The notes under the pieces are model-generated. The model was not told where the DNA came from. It saw nothing but the letters and a program-made list of their open reading frames with translations, and searched no databases. From CAYNJF01 sp964397555 (lineage in GTDB: Bacteria; Pseudomonadota; Gammaproteobacteria; Berkiellales; Berkiellaceae), in assembly GCA_964397555.1 (NCBI GenBank), contig CAYNJF010000041.1, forward strand, positions 1 to 18,683: a stretch of 18,683 nt of DNA, written 5' to 3'. How positions within the stretch are numbered: the stretch's first letter is position 1; the number at the start of each line of letters is the position of its first letter. A program made the translations under genes and the position numbers. Shown piece after piece: positions 1 to 7,690 of this stretch.

Positions 1-594
1 AAAATTCAATACAGTCTTTTCTTTGGTTACGCTTTCTATTGGGTTATTCTCATTTACTTTATTTTCTTTGCGTTAACCGTCCTTAATATTCCTGGCATAA
101 AGGCGTGGATTGCTCAGTTCACCCAATTCATTCCAAATGTAGTTGGGGCAATCATTATTATCTACGTTGGGTTTGTGTTTGGCGCACTGGCTCAAAATCT
201 CATCAGCTCGAAGTCAGGCCCTAATCGCGATGAGCACTTCTTTTTATCCCAGACTTTACGATTTGGTATCATTACGTTGTTTGCGGTCTGGGGTATCGGA
301 CAATTGGGTTTTAATGTCTTATTGTTGACAAGCTTTATCAATATTGTGATCGCAAGTATTTTTGGTGCTGCCGCTTTAGGGTTTGGCCTTGGGTCCAGTA
401 CCCATGTAGCAAACATGATAGGAGCCTTCCAAGTTAAAAAATCGTTTCAAGTAGGTGATGTATTGAGTTTAGACGGGCATCGAGGAAGGATTATTGACAT
501 AACCAGTCATAATATTATTCTTGATATAGAAGAGGGGGCACTGGTTGTTCCTGCTAAAAAAGCACTTGAACACATTTGTCAAAAAGGGTCTTAA
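1..594 (+). CDS. MscS-like mechanosensitive channel, 5' end missing
   Basis: The reading frame is open from the first base, so the gene begins left of the window; an internal GTG at 175 is not the true start. The visible 197 residues contain two or three hydrophobic helices (roughly residues 5-30, 42-62 and 85-115). A Gly/Ala-rich pore-helix-like stretch (AAALGFGLGSSTHVANMIGA) leads into a short beta-rich tail with VKKSFQVGDVLSLDGHRGRI. This matches the order of TM3 and the beta domain in the MscS family and related conserved-TM-helix proteins. The tail after the beta domain is short, so it belongs to a small-channel subtype. Its TAA stop shares one base with the next ATG, so it is translationally coupled to the MgtE-like gene. 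A role as an inner-membrane osmotic or ion channel is inferred from family only. Confidence 0.8.
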   Translation, partial: KIQYSLFFGYAFYWVILIYFIFFALTVLNIPGIKAWIAQFTQFIPNVVGAIIIIYVGFVFGALAQNLISSKSGPNRDEHFFLSQTLRFGIITLFAVWGIGQLGFNVLLLTSFINIVIASIFGAAALGFGLGSSTHVANMIGAFQVKKSFQVGDVLSLDGHRGRIIDITSHNIILDIEEGALVVPAKKALEHICQKGS

Positions 595-1388
595 TGGACA
601 AGCTAGCTTCGCACTTTTGTCAGTCACATCCTCAACAAGCGGCATCGCTTATTGATACTCTTAATAAGGACGAGCTGATTGAGCTCATCAGTGAGCTTGA
701 TGCGGATTCAGTCGGCATTTTGACTTACGTTTCTCCCATGAAGCTCGTTGAGTTGCTGAGTTTGGCGCCCCAAACCATGATCGATTTCATATTAGAGGCT
801 ATCTCGGACAGACAGCTCAGTACGTTGCTTAATTTGATGGACTCAGAGTCAAAACAATCGACGATAAATCATCTGGCCAGCGAACGCCAATTCCGGATCA
901 ATCGAATGATTGAGTATCACAACAATCAGATCGGTTTTTACGTTCAGAAGCCAAAGATGGTATTGACTGAAAACCATACGGTAGGTCAGTTGCTGGATGC
1001 GTTGGTTGATGTTCGTGAATCAGATTTACCGGCCTATGTCATTGATCAGGATTACCGCTTGATTGGCACAGTAGATACTTTAAAACTCATTCATGCAAGA
1101 GGTCAGACTGAGTTAACTATTGGTAATGTCGTGCATCGAAAAACTCGCACGTTAAGTGCTCAGTCTCCTATCGAAAGCGTGCTCGAACAGTCTTTTTGGA
1201 ATGGTACTGATGGCATCGCTATTGTTGGGCAGCAAAACCAATTCTTAGGCATTCTTTCAAAAGATATCCTAAAGCATCGAGCATTCATCCATCAACAGCC
1301 TGACGTAAGCTCACCTGCGGATGAATTTATTTACTTTTCTGAGATGCTGTGGAGCGGGCTCAATAAATTTTGGGGCACCATTAAGTGA
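594..1388 (+). CDS. Soluble MgtE-like protein (MgtE-N domain plus CBS pair, no membrane domain)
   Basis: This 264-aa cytosolic protein has the architecture of the regulatory half of a MgtE magnesium channel. Residues about 1-110 form an alpha-superhelical MgtE-N-like region (DELIELISELDADSVGIL repeat style), and about 120-240 form two CBS motifs with strands such as DLPAYVIDQDYRLIGTVD and DGIAIVGQQNQFLGILS. It ends without any transmembrane helix. I chose the ATG at 594, which overlaps the upstream stop (TAATG) and has AAAAAGGG just upstream; a TTG at 576 in the same frame would start inside the previous gene and has no support. It lies 10 bases before mgtE. It may sense Mg2+ or nucleotides and assemble with MgtE, which acts as a dimer, but that is inference. 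An independent CBS regulator is the alternative. Confidence 0.8.
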   Translation: MDKLASHFCQSHPQQAASLIDTLNKDELIELISELDADSVGILTYVSPMKLVELLSLAPQTMIDFILEAISDRQLSTLLNLMDSESKQSTINHLASERQFRINRMIEYHNNQIGFYVQKPKMVLTENHTVGQLLDALVDVRESDLPAYVIDQDYRLIGTVDTLKLIHARGQTELTIGNVVHRKTRTLSAQSPIESVLEQSFWNGTDGIAIVGQQNQFLGILSKDILKHRAFIHQQPDVSSPADEFIYFSEMLWSGLNKFWGTIK

Positions 1389-1398
1389 GGGATAGAAT

Positions 1399-2691
1399 AT
1401 GAGCGTGTCGCAACGATTAAAATCAAGCTTTATGTTGAGGTACCCTCAAGAAGCGGCCGCGCAACTTGATAAGTCAACCGGGGAAGAAATCGCAGCATCC
1501 ATTAAGGATGTTCAATGTTCCGAAGTGGTGGAGGCACTGTCTAGACTCCATCCTGAACGTTTGTTTGAGCTTTACCAACACATTGACCTTTCATTGTTTG
1601 TTGAGATTTTAAAAAGAGCAAAAACGGAAAACGTTGCCAAAGTAATCAGCAATCTTGCCCACCAAGATCAAGTAAAGGTGAAAACACACCTCCCTAAAAC
1701 ACTCTTAAAAGAACTTGAAGAGATTTTGAAGTATCCGGTGGGTACGGCAGGTCATCTGATGGATCCAGGGATTATTTATTTTTTGCCCACCCTAAATGCC
1801 AAAGAAGCAATTACCAAGATTAAGGCACGGCAAAAGCGTGGGATTCGAGTCATTTTTGTTGTCAACCAAGATGATACCCTTCACTCGATGGTTACGATTC
1901 AGCAATTAGTCATGGCCGATGACGACACGCCTTTGGAAGCCATTGCTCAACCCATACCATGCGTCTTGAACGACATGACCCCACAAGATGAAATCGTTCG
2001 CGAACTTGAAGAGCATCGCATGACCGACATACCCGTTGTCGATATTCATCAGCGGTTTGTTGGAGTTGTCCGTCACCAAGCCATTATGCAGGCTACAAAA
2101 GAAGAGCTGACCAAAGACTTACAAAAAATGGTGGGGGTGAGCGAAGATGAAAGGGCTTTATCAAAGGTAACTTTTGCCGTCAAAAAGAGACTACCATGGT
2201 TACAGATTAATTTGTTGACGGCCTTTTTGGCGGCCTCTGTTGTGGGTCTTTTTGAGGGTACAATTGCTCAATATACGGCTTTGGCCGTCTTGCTTCCGGT
2301 CGTGGCAGGACAATCTGGGAACACAGGTGCCCAGGCACTGGCTGTAACTATGCGAGGACTTGCTCTGAAAGAAGTCCGTACAAGTCAGTGGGCCCTACTT
2401 TTATACAAAGAGTTGCGCGTTTCTTTTCTCACAGGGCTTGCGGTTGCGCTAACAACCTCTATCGGCGTGTTGTTTTGGAGTGGCTCTTTTGGGTTGATGC
2501 TTATCATTGGCATCTCTATGGTCATGTCCATGATTCTAGCAAGTGTCAGCGGCGCCGCCGTCCCACTCATTTTAGTTCGACTTGGTCAAGATCCCGCGGC
2601 CTCCTCATCGATATTATTAACAACGGTAACCGATGTGTGTGGATTTTTTAGTTTTTTAGGCATAGCAACCCTCTTAGCCAACCTCATTTAA
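1399..2691 (+). CDS. mgtE: Magnesium transporter MgtE
   Basis: This 430-aa protein has the full MgtE layout. Residues about 1-120 are the N-terminal superhelical domain, about 122-245 the CBS pair (CBS1 opens at GTAGHLMDPGI, CBS2 around DIPVVDIHQRFVGVV), then a connecting helix and five membrane helices from about 268 to 430. The family-typical NTGAQ motif starts at N308. D412 in the last helix (TDVCGFF) corresponds to the Mg2+-binding pore Asp of characterised MgtE. The known family role is Mg2+-selective influx across the inner membrane, gated by Mg2+ at the cytosolic domains. Length is close to the usual 450 aa. GAGGGAT lies 6 bases before the ATG. It is the third gene of an operon and directly follows a soluble paralogue of its own cytosolic half. 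Confidence 0.93.
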   Translation: MSVSQRLKSSFMLRYPQEAAAQLDKSTGEEIAASIKDVQCSEVVEALSRLHPERLFELYQHIDLSLFVEILKRAKTENVAKVISNLAHQDQVKVKTHLPKTLLKELEEILKYPVGTAGHLMDPGIIYFLPTLNAKEAITKIKARQKRGIRVIFVVNQDDTLHSMVTIQQLVMADDDTPLEAIAQPIPCVLNDMTPQDEIVRELEEHRMTDIPVVDIHQRFVGVVRHQAIMQATKEELTKDLQKMVGVSEDERALSKVTFAVKKRLPWLQINLLTAFLAASVVGLFEGTIAQYTALAVLLPVVAGQSGNTGAQALAVTMRGLALKEVRTSQWALLLYKELRVSFLTGLAVALTTSIGVLFWSGSFGLMLIIGISMVMSMILASVSGAAVPLILVRLGQDPAASSSILLTTVTDVCGFFSFLGIATLLANLI

Positions 2692-2714
2692 TTTAAACCA
2701 AATAGGGTATTTTT

Positions 2715-4100
2715 ATGGATAAATCGAAACAAATCAAAATTGGCTGGGAAGAGTGGGTTGCTCTACCAGATCTACATTTACCTGCTATTAAAGCAAAAGT
2801 TGATACGGGTGCAAAAACCTCCTCACTGCATGCATTTAAAGTCGAAAAGTTTAAAGACGATGGGGTTGATAAAGTTCGTTTCGGGGTACACCCCATCCCT
2901 GAAAGGCCTGAAATTGAAGTATTTTGTGTGGCAAATTTGGTCGAAGAACGTGAAGTAACCAGCTCAAATCAACAAACTGAGTTACGGTATGTGATTCGCA
3001 CCATCGCTAAATTTGGTAAAGAGTCGTGGCCGATTGAGCTCACCTTGGCCAATCGCGAAGAAATGTCTTATCGGATGCTGCTGGGTCGTAGCGCGATGAC
3101 CAATAAGCTTGTCGTGGTCCCCGATCAATCTTGCATGCTAGGAGAGCTTTCTGCAGATTCCTATTCGGACAAGCACATCACTTCAGAGGATAAAAAGTTA
3201 AAGGTATGCATTCTTTCAAGAGAACCAAAGTCTTATTCAACTGAACGACTTGCTTCGGCGGCTGAAGCGCGGGGTCATGAAGTTGATATCATTAACACAA
3301 CTAAATGCTATGTGGATATTGCGGCGCACAAGCAGGCGATTCACTATCAAGGTGAGATTCTTAAGCATTATGATGTTGTCATCCCCCGAATAGGTGCTTC
3401 AATCACCAACTACGGGTTAGCGATGCTTCGCCAGTTTGAAACTCTAGGAACGTACTGCCTGAATAGCTCAGATGCGATAAAAAATTCCCGAGATAAGTTA
3501 TTAGCACATCAATTATTAACCCGCGGTAAAATTGCCATGCCTCGAACGGCGTTTGGGCACTCCCCCGGAAATACCAAAGATTTGATTAACATAGTCAATG
3601 GCGCGCCTTTAATTGTGAAACTTCTTCAAGGCTCTCAGGGAGAGAGTGTTGTTCTTGCGGAAACCAACAAAGCAGCTCAAGCCGTTATTCAAGCGTTTCG
3701 AGGGCTTGGGGCAAATTTCATTGTCCAAGAATTTGAAAAAGAGAGTGCTGGTAGAGATATTCGAGCGCTTGTGCTCGGAAATAAAGTCATTGCCGCCATG
3801 GAGCGACGCGGAGCGGAGGGTGACTTTCGGAGCAACATTCACCAAGGTGGTAAAGGTTATGCGGTTAAACTCAGCCCTGAAGAGCGGAAAATTGCTGTTA
3901 AAGCGTCCAAAATCCTAGGACTCAAATTCGCTGGTGTTGACATGTTACGAACGGATGATGGCCCTAAAATACTGGAAGTCAACTCAAGCCCTGGCCTTGA
4001 GGGGATCGAAGGTCTGACTAAAAAAGATATTGCGGGTAAAGTGCTTGACTACATCGTAGAGAACGCAAAACCTACCTTAGTTCGCCGTATCGTTGGATAA
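2715..4100 (+). CDS. rimK: RimB-like aspartic protease fused to RimK-like glutamate ligase
   Basis: This 461-aa protein joins two enzymes usually encoded separately. Residues about 7-145 match the family annotated as ATP-dependent zinc protease (RimB, retropepsin-like), with the catalytic-type D30-T-G-A followed by KTSSLHA, and a second motif MLLGRSAM. From K161 to the end is a RimK ATP-grasp ligase. Visible hallmarks are ESAGRDIRALVLG, a GDFRSNIHQGG loop and the metal-binding E421-V-N423 followed by SSPGLEGIEG. In characterised systems RimK adds glutamates to the C-terminus of ribosomal protein S6, and RimB trims them. The fusion therefore places writer and eraser in one cytosolic polypeptide. 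It starts 24 bases after mgtE with a weak GGG upstream of the ATG, so it is probably co-transcribed. The natural target may differ from S6; the domain calls are strong. Confidence 0.9.
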   Translation: MDKSKQIKIGWEEWVALPDLHLPAIKAKVDTGAKTSSLHAFKVEKFKDDGVDKVRFGVHPIPERPEIEVFCVANLVEEREVTSSNQQTELRYVIRTIAKFGKESWPIELTLANREEMSYRMLLGRSAMTNKLVVVPDQSCMLGELSADSYSDKHITSEDKKLKVCILSREPKSYSTERLASAAEARGHEVDIINTTKCYVDIAAHKQAIHYQGEILKHYDVVIPRIGASITNYGLAMLRQFETLGTYCLNSSDAIKNSRDKLLAHQLLTRGKIAMPRTAFGHSPGNTKDLINIVNGAPLIVKLLQGSQGESVVLAETNKAAQAVIQAFRGLGANFIVQEFEKESAGRDIRALVLGNKVIAAMERRGAEGDFRSNIHQGGKGYAVKLSPEERKIAVKASKILGLKFAGVDMLRTDDGPKILEVNSSPGLEGIEGLTKKDIAGKVLDYIVENAKPTLVRRIVG

Positions 4101-4106
4101 CTATCT

Positions 4107-4136
4107 GAAAGCCTGTTTATCAAAAAGCAGGCTTTC
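4107..4136 (+). terminator. Hairpin after the rimK fusion gene
   Basis: A perfect 9-bp stem GAAAGCCTG / CAGGCTTTC encloses a 12-base loop and begins 7 bases after the stop codon. There is no T-run directly after it (the nearest is about 20 bases on, at 4160), so it may be a weak or factor-assisted terminator, or a 3'-end stabilising structure. Confidence 0.5.
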
Positions 4137-4253
4137 AACATTAAACCATAGAAACGCTTTCTTTTTTTGCTTTTGAATCTTGAATTTCAATGAAGATTAT
4201 CGGAATATAAACTTCGCTCATGTTGTGTGTGTGTTAAATAGCTGAGGTGTTAA

Positions 4254-5087
4254 GTGGATTTTTGGGCGAACAGCGTCATTAAAACAGCCATTGTGATTGT
4301 TGCGGTGGTTGTGGTCGATTTGGTGATAGAGTTTCTATTGTTGAAGCGCATTGCCAATAAACGCAAGCGCTCAAAAGCAAAGGTAATTACTCGAAATGTT
4401 TTGATCGTCGTGCTTCTATTCTTTTTAGTCAAAATTTGGGTGGAAGGATTTTTGCATTTTTTGGCCCTTCTTGGTTTCATTGCGGCCGCTCTTACGATTA
4501 CACAAAAAGAGAATATTCTTAATCTCACAGGTGGGTTGGTGATCATGTGGCGACAGACGTTTGCTGAAGGTGATTACATATGCATTGCGAATCACTCTGG
4601 GATCATTCGAAACTTAGGACTTTTCTACTTTACTGTCGATGAAACGCTATCTCACGGCTTCCAAGAGAAAACAGGTCGCTCGGTTAAGGTGCCAAATAGC
4701 TTCGTCTCTCTTCATTCATTTGTTGTATACGAATTTGATCATTTTGTGTTTTTGGATAAAAGCTATTATTTTACGTTTGATACCAACTGGGGCAAATTAG
4801 AAACACTGCTTTGCGAACACCTTAAAAGCTGTAGGGAGCACTTGAAGTCCATACAAGACACCATGAGTGCTGAGTCGTTAAAAGACCTTAAACGAATGCA
4901 GCGTAAGCAACGATTTCATGAGATTTCTTTCGATTTATCCATTTCCCAATCAACCATCCATGGCATAAAGGTAAGAGTATGTGGTCACTGCCCAGCTCAA
5001 GAAGAGGCTACCATGATGCATAAGCTTGACTTACTGGTGCTTGATTTAACCAAACACAAAGATATTCATCTCAAAGATGACTCTTAA
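4254..5087 (+). CDS. Small MscS-family mechanosensitive channel
   Basis: This 277-aa protein has an N-terminal hydrophobic helix (about residues 8-30), a basic loop (KRIANKRKRSKAK), a second helix (about 47-63) and a third pore-type segment around FLALLGFIAAALTITQKEN. These are followed by the MscS beta domain (GLVIMWRQTFAEGDYICIANHSG), then by a mixed alpha/beta cytosolic part. The order and the helix-to-beta transition are those of MscS-type channels, which open under membrane tension and release solutes. It starts with GTG and has GAGGTG 4-9 bases upstream, which decides the start. It is separated from the operon upstream by a hairpin and followed by its own terminator, so it is a separate unit. 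It differs from the truncated channel at the window start in having a much longer C-terminal part. Confidence 0.82.
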   Translation: MDFWANSVIKTAIVIVAVVVVDLVIEFLLLKRIANKRKRSKAKVITRNVLIVVLLFFLVKIWVEGFLHFLALLGFIAAALTITQKENILNLTGGLVIMWRQTFAEGDYICIANHSGIIRNLGLFYFTVDETLSHGFQEKTGRSVKVPNSFVSLHSFVVYEFDHFVFLDKSYYFTFDTNWGKLETLLCEHLKSCREHLKSIQDTMSAESLKDLKRMQRKQRFHEISFDLSISQSTIHGIKVRVCGHCPAQEEATMMHKLDLLVLDLTKHKDIHLKDDS

Positions 5088-5119
5088 AAAAATCTGGGCT
5101 ACTTTGATTTCATGAATGC

Positions 5120-5149
5120 GCGCCGTCATCTCTTGATGGTGCTTTTTTT
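5120..5149 (+). terminator. Rho-independent terminator after the MscS gene
   Basis: The stem GCGCCGTCA / TGATGGTGC (9 bp with two G-T wobbles) has a 5-base loop TCTCT and is followed by seven T residues. It lies about 30 bases after the stop of the MscS gene and fits the canonical form. Confidence 0.85.
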
Positions 5150-5459
5150 AAAATAAACAAAATAACAGGCATTTGAGTCAATTTAATGCTTGAATTAAAC
5201 TGCATTGCAAAACAAGTAGACTTTAAATTTATGCTCTAATATGTTTACATATAAGCGTGTTTAATGAGTCGATAACGGAGAGTACGATGATTCAAAGTTT
5301 CCACTCCAATAGCTCAAGCATGTTTTCTCTTATGATCCTATTTGCCTTTCAGTGCCCTTCATCACGGCGGCCTAGTCTCTGATTCAACAAAGACTTATGT
5401 CTTAACCCATCATCACCATATTAAATTGTCAATTATTTCTCGCAAATAAGGATATTGCT
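5150..5459 (+). other. 310-base intergenic region
   Basis: This stretch lies between the terminator and the next gene. It is AT-rich at its left end, with a TTGCAA at 5205, a TATGCT at 5230 and a TAATAT at 5237 that could form a promoter, but the spacings (19 and 26 bases) are not good. It contains one short open frame with a convincing ribosome binding site, listed separately. I see no RNA gene or large repeat. Confidence 0.5.
5287..5382 (+). CDS. Possible 31-aa small protein or leader peptide
   Basis: An ATG at 5287 is preceded by a good Shine-Dalgarno sequence (CGGAGAG, 5-6 bases away) and opens a 31-codon frame ending at TGA 5380-5382. The peptide (MIQSFHSNSSSMFSLMILFA then a short polar tail) has a weakly hydrophobic middle around FSLMILFAF. 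It lies 77 bases before the next gene. I do not recognise it. It could be a small membrane-associated peptide, a leader, or chance; the ribosome site is the main support. Confidence 0.3.
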   Translation: MIQSFHSNSSSMFSLMILFAFQCPSSRRPSL

Positions 5460-5954
5460 ATGGAAAACACACTGCTATTATTTCCAAATATAACGACAGC
5501 CAAAAAAGCCCATGATCAACTCTTAGACATGGGAGTTGAGCCTGACGAGGTTCACGTTTTAACCAAAAATCAGATGGGCTCTGAATTTTTTGAACACAAA
5601 ACTGCCTCTCTATCGACCTATACCGATGTCTTGCCTGCCTTGTGCAAGGGTTTTTTGATGGGGGCATCGGTTGGCTTTACCGCTCACCTCTTTTTTGAAA
5701 ATTTTATAAATTTAGCTCAAGTTCCATTTGGCTCTACCTTTGTATGGTGCATGCTCTTTGGGGGAATAGGTGCATGGTTTTCTACCTTGGTGGGCATTTC
5801 AACCTCTAAGCCAAGATTTAAAAAATACTTAAAATTTATTCAAGCAGGTCATGCGCTTCTTATACTTAAAAATGCGAACTCTAAGCTTAAGCACCGTATT
5901 CAGCATGAATTTCCGGTCGAGCTTTCAGAAAGCTATGCCAGTGTGATTTCATAA
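5460..5954 (+). CDS. Hypothetical two-helix membrane protein
   Basis: This 164-aa protein starts at an ATG with AAGGA 8 bases upstream. Residues 1-40 form a small alpha/beta head (NTLLLFPNITTAKKAHDQLL... DEVHVLTK), like the start of DUF1269 or general-stress 17M-type proteins, which place such a head before a membrane hairpin. Two membrane helices follow, about 62-84 (GFLMGASVGFTAHLFFENF) and 90-112, the second Gly-rich (LFGGIGAWFSTLVGI). A basic cytosolic tail (KPRFKKYLKFIQAG) then leads into another short alpha/beta stretch. It probably sits in the inner membrane with both termini in the cytosol. Function is unknown and the family link is tentative. It stands alone, followed by a strong hairpin. 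Confidence 0.7.
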   Translation: MENTLLLFPNITTAKKAHDQLLDMGVEPDEVHVLTKNQMGSEFFEHKTASLSTYTDVLPALCKGFLMGASVGFTAHLFFENFINLAQVPFGSTFVWCMLFGGIGAWFSTLVGISTSKPRFKKYLKFIQAGHALLILKNANSKLKHRIQHEFPVELSESYASVIS

Positions 5955-5960
5955 CGGTCT

Positions 5961-5989
5961 GGCCATCGTAAAGATCCTTTGCGATGGCC
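5961..5989 (+). terminator. 13-bp hairpin after the two-helix protein gene
   Basis: The arms GGCCATCGTAAAG and CTTTGCGATGGCC pair over 13 positions (one T-G wobble) with a 3-base loop ATC, starting 6 bases after the stop codon. No T-run follows, so it is more likely a 3'-end stabilising stem or a Rho-assisted terminator than a classical one. Confidence 0.45.
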
Positions 5990-6112
5990 TCGGGCATCAA
6001 AAGGGGCAATTTTAGTGATTGGCTCATAGATAAGGTTTTTAAAAAAAATAATTAACTCTTGATAAGCGTTTTCATCTTTTGCATAATAATCGGCCGTTCT
6101 CAATAAGCGACC

Positions 6113-6592
6113 ATGATGAGCAATCCAAAACCACCCCACATTTTAGCTAGGGCCGCAATTATCGACCAAGGGCATGTATTAGTCTGCAAAACTCTCGATC
6201 TCGAACCACCTTTTTATTTTCTCCCGGGCGGTCATGTTGATAAGGGGGAATCTATTGAACAGGCTCTTCTTAGAGAATTGAAAGAAGAGATCGGGATAGA
6301 GGCCAAATTGGAGCATTTTTTAGGCTGCCTTGAATACGAATTTGAGCCAGGTCACAGCAGCATTTGTCATAATCACGAATATAATTTTATTTTTAAAATA
6401 GAAACGGGCGAAATGAGCGCGGATGTTCAATTGTTAAGTCGCGAGAAAAATCTAGAGCTTTTATGGTTACCGATGGATCAATTAAACGAGGTGGATTTTC
6501 GTGCAGAGCCTTTGGTTGAATTACTCCCGAAATGGCTTGGACAATCTGATTCCGAAAGGTTTTCAAGCTCCATGCTTGATGGAAGGTCATAG
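6113..6592 (+). CDS. Nudix hydrolase
   Basis: This 159-aa single-domain protein carries a complete Nudix box from G40 to I62. It fits G-x5-E-x7-R-E-U-x-E-E-x-G-U: G40, E46, R54-E55 and E58-E59, ending EEIGI. The N-terminal strand pair (ILARAAIIDQGHVLVCKTLD) and PFYFLPGGHVDKGES are typical. The family hydrolyses nucleoside diphosphates linked to another moiety, using Mg2+ held by the box glutamates. Substrate cannot be told; a short NHEYNFIFKIETG segment follows the core. Two ATGs are adjacent at 6113 and 6116; no strong ribosome site is visible (AAGCGA at best). The gene stands alone, ahead of a bidirectional terminator facing a minus-strand gene. Confidence 0.88.
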   Translation: MMSNPKPPHILARAAIIDQGHVLVCKTLDLEPPFYFLPGGHVDKGESIEQALLRELKEEIGIEAKLEHFLGCLEYEFEPGHSSICHNHEYNFIFKIETGEMSADVQLLSREKNLELLWLPMDQLNEVDFRAEPLVELLPKWLGQSDSERFSSSMLDGRS

Positions 6593-6684
6593 TTAATAAG
6601 GTTTCTCAGAGAAAGCTTACGATGATTTTGTCTAAACCTATGGTTGGTTTAAATCCTCTTGACTTGCTTCACATCTTTTTCAAC

Positions 6685-6716
6685 AAAAAAGCCGAGGCTC
6701 AGTGCTCGGCTTTTTT
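6685..6716. terminator. Bidirectional rho-independent terminator
   Basis: AAAAAAGCCGAG and CTCGGCTTTTTT are perfect complements around an 8-base loop, so a GC stem is flanked by A6 on one side and T6 on the other. It works for the Nudix gene on the + strand and for the 299-aa protein gene converging from the right, whose stop codon is 12 bases away. Confidence 0.92.
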
Positions 6717-6727
6717 ATGGTTGCATC

Positions 6728-7627
6728 CTACGGTCTAAGTCTCGTTAGGTTAATATCGAGAGCAGGTTGAGTTACCTGGGCGCCATTAGGCTGGTAAGTA
6801 AAGGTAACCAGGTCTACTTGAGGCTGCGGATATTGGCTGAAATTGTTTTTAAATTTTGAAATAAAATCAGCAGCGGCTCCATCAAGCACCAAATCAATGA
6901 CCAACTGCTCAAAGCCGTATTCATCTAGGGTTTTGCAGTGTTCGATGAGCTCTAGGTTAAGCTCAGGGTGATCTAATAATAGTTCTGGTCTTTCAAGATC
7001 TTTTGCCATTTTAAGCAAGCGAACCAAGTGGTCACAAGTATAACCCATGGGGATCACATCCAACTTAATTTTATCGTGATGTCCAATAGCAAAGACCGCC
7101 TCTATATTATCTTTTGTAATATCCATGGTTGTGATAATGATTGGCTCTTCAAACAAAGAACAAGGTAGCTCACCATAACTCAATAATTGATTCACGAACT
7201 CAACCGTGGTGAGGGTATCAGTAACCTGATCATCAAGTCGACCTAGAACGGCTCTTTTGATGATTGAGCGGATTCTTGTCCCGTTTTCACGAAGGGCCCA
7301 TAGATTTTGGTCTCGCTCATCGTCCCTGTTATCAATTAAACTATCGTTATCTCGGCCAGCCAAAGCATCTTGATACGCTTGATGAATGATAGGATCACTA
7401 ATATCGATGTTTCTGCTATAGTCATCAAAAAGTTTACCGAATACCTTTGGGCCTACGAATGAAAGATGCTGAGGTTGGTTCACACATAATTCCACCATTT
7501 TCCATAGATATGACTCGTTAAATTCAACTTCGACATTGCCACAAGTGGCATTTGCCATAACCGCGTCAAAGTTTTTAGAATTTACCTGTTCAGTATTAAG
7601 TGTTGGTCGTGCAAATTCAGTTGCCAT
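6728..7627 (-). CDS. Hypothetical 299-aa cytosolic or secreted protein
   Basis: I do not recognise this protein. It has no signal peptide or membrane segment. The sequence is acidic and helix-rich, with alternating Leu and Glu/Asp patterns in the second half (around DLERPELLLDHPELNLELIE) and a Gln/Pro-containing C-terminus ending NLTRLRP. I chose the ATG at 7627 because GGAG lies 9 bases before it; a TTG at 7642 in frame overlaps that ribosome site and is unlikely. A candidate promoter lies about 35 bases upstream and a strong terminator follows, so it is a single-gene unit. In a host-associated genome a lone, domain-free, soluble protein of this kind could be a secreted effector, but no secretion signal I can recognise supports that. 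Confidence 0.75.
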   Translation of the reverse strand: MATEFARPTLNTEQVNSKNFDAVMANATCGNVEVEFNESYLWKMVELCVNQPQHLSFVGPKVFGKLFDDYSRNIDISDPIIHQAYQDALAGRDNDSLIDNRDDERDQNLWALRENGTRIRSIIKRAVLGRLDDQVTDTLTTVEFVNQLLSYGELPCSLFEEPIIITTMDITKDNIEAVFAIGHHDKIKLDVIPMGYTCDHLVRLLKMAKDLERPELLLDHPELNLELIEHCKTLDEYGFEQLVIDLVLDGAAADFISKFKNNFSQYPQPQVDLVTFTYQPNGAQVTQPALDINLTRLRP

Positions 7628-7661
7628 AGTTTTATACTCCAATTAATTATCTTGAATTAGT

Positions 7662-7690
7662 ATGCTAACTAAATACTTGGTTTTATTCAA
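7662..7690 (-). promoter_or_regulatory. Candidate sigma70 promoter for the 299-aa protein gene
   Basis: On the minus strand, TTGAAT (7690-7685) and TAGCAT (7667-7662) are separated by exactly 17 bases, giving a leader of about 28 bases before the ATG at 7627. The -10 match is moderate. Confidence 0.4.

Noticed and set aside
4170..4211. Possible promoter TTGAAT ... TATAAA before the second MscS gene
   Set aside because: The spacing is 20 bases or more and no better pair is present; a promoter is expected there but cannot be placed.
5933..6139. 68-codon minus-strand frame overlapping the 3' end of the two-helix gene and the Nudix start
   Set aside because: It reads across the 13-bp hairpin, has no ribosome site, and overlaps two better-supported genes. 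A gene remnant cannot be excluded.
6621..6737. 38-codon plus-strand frame starting ATGATTTTG
   Set aside because: It runs straight through the bidirectional terminator and lacks a ribosome site.
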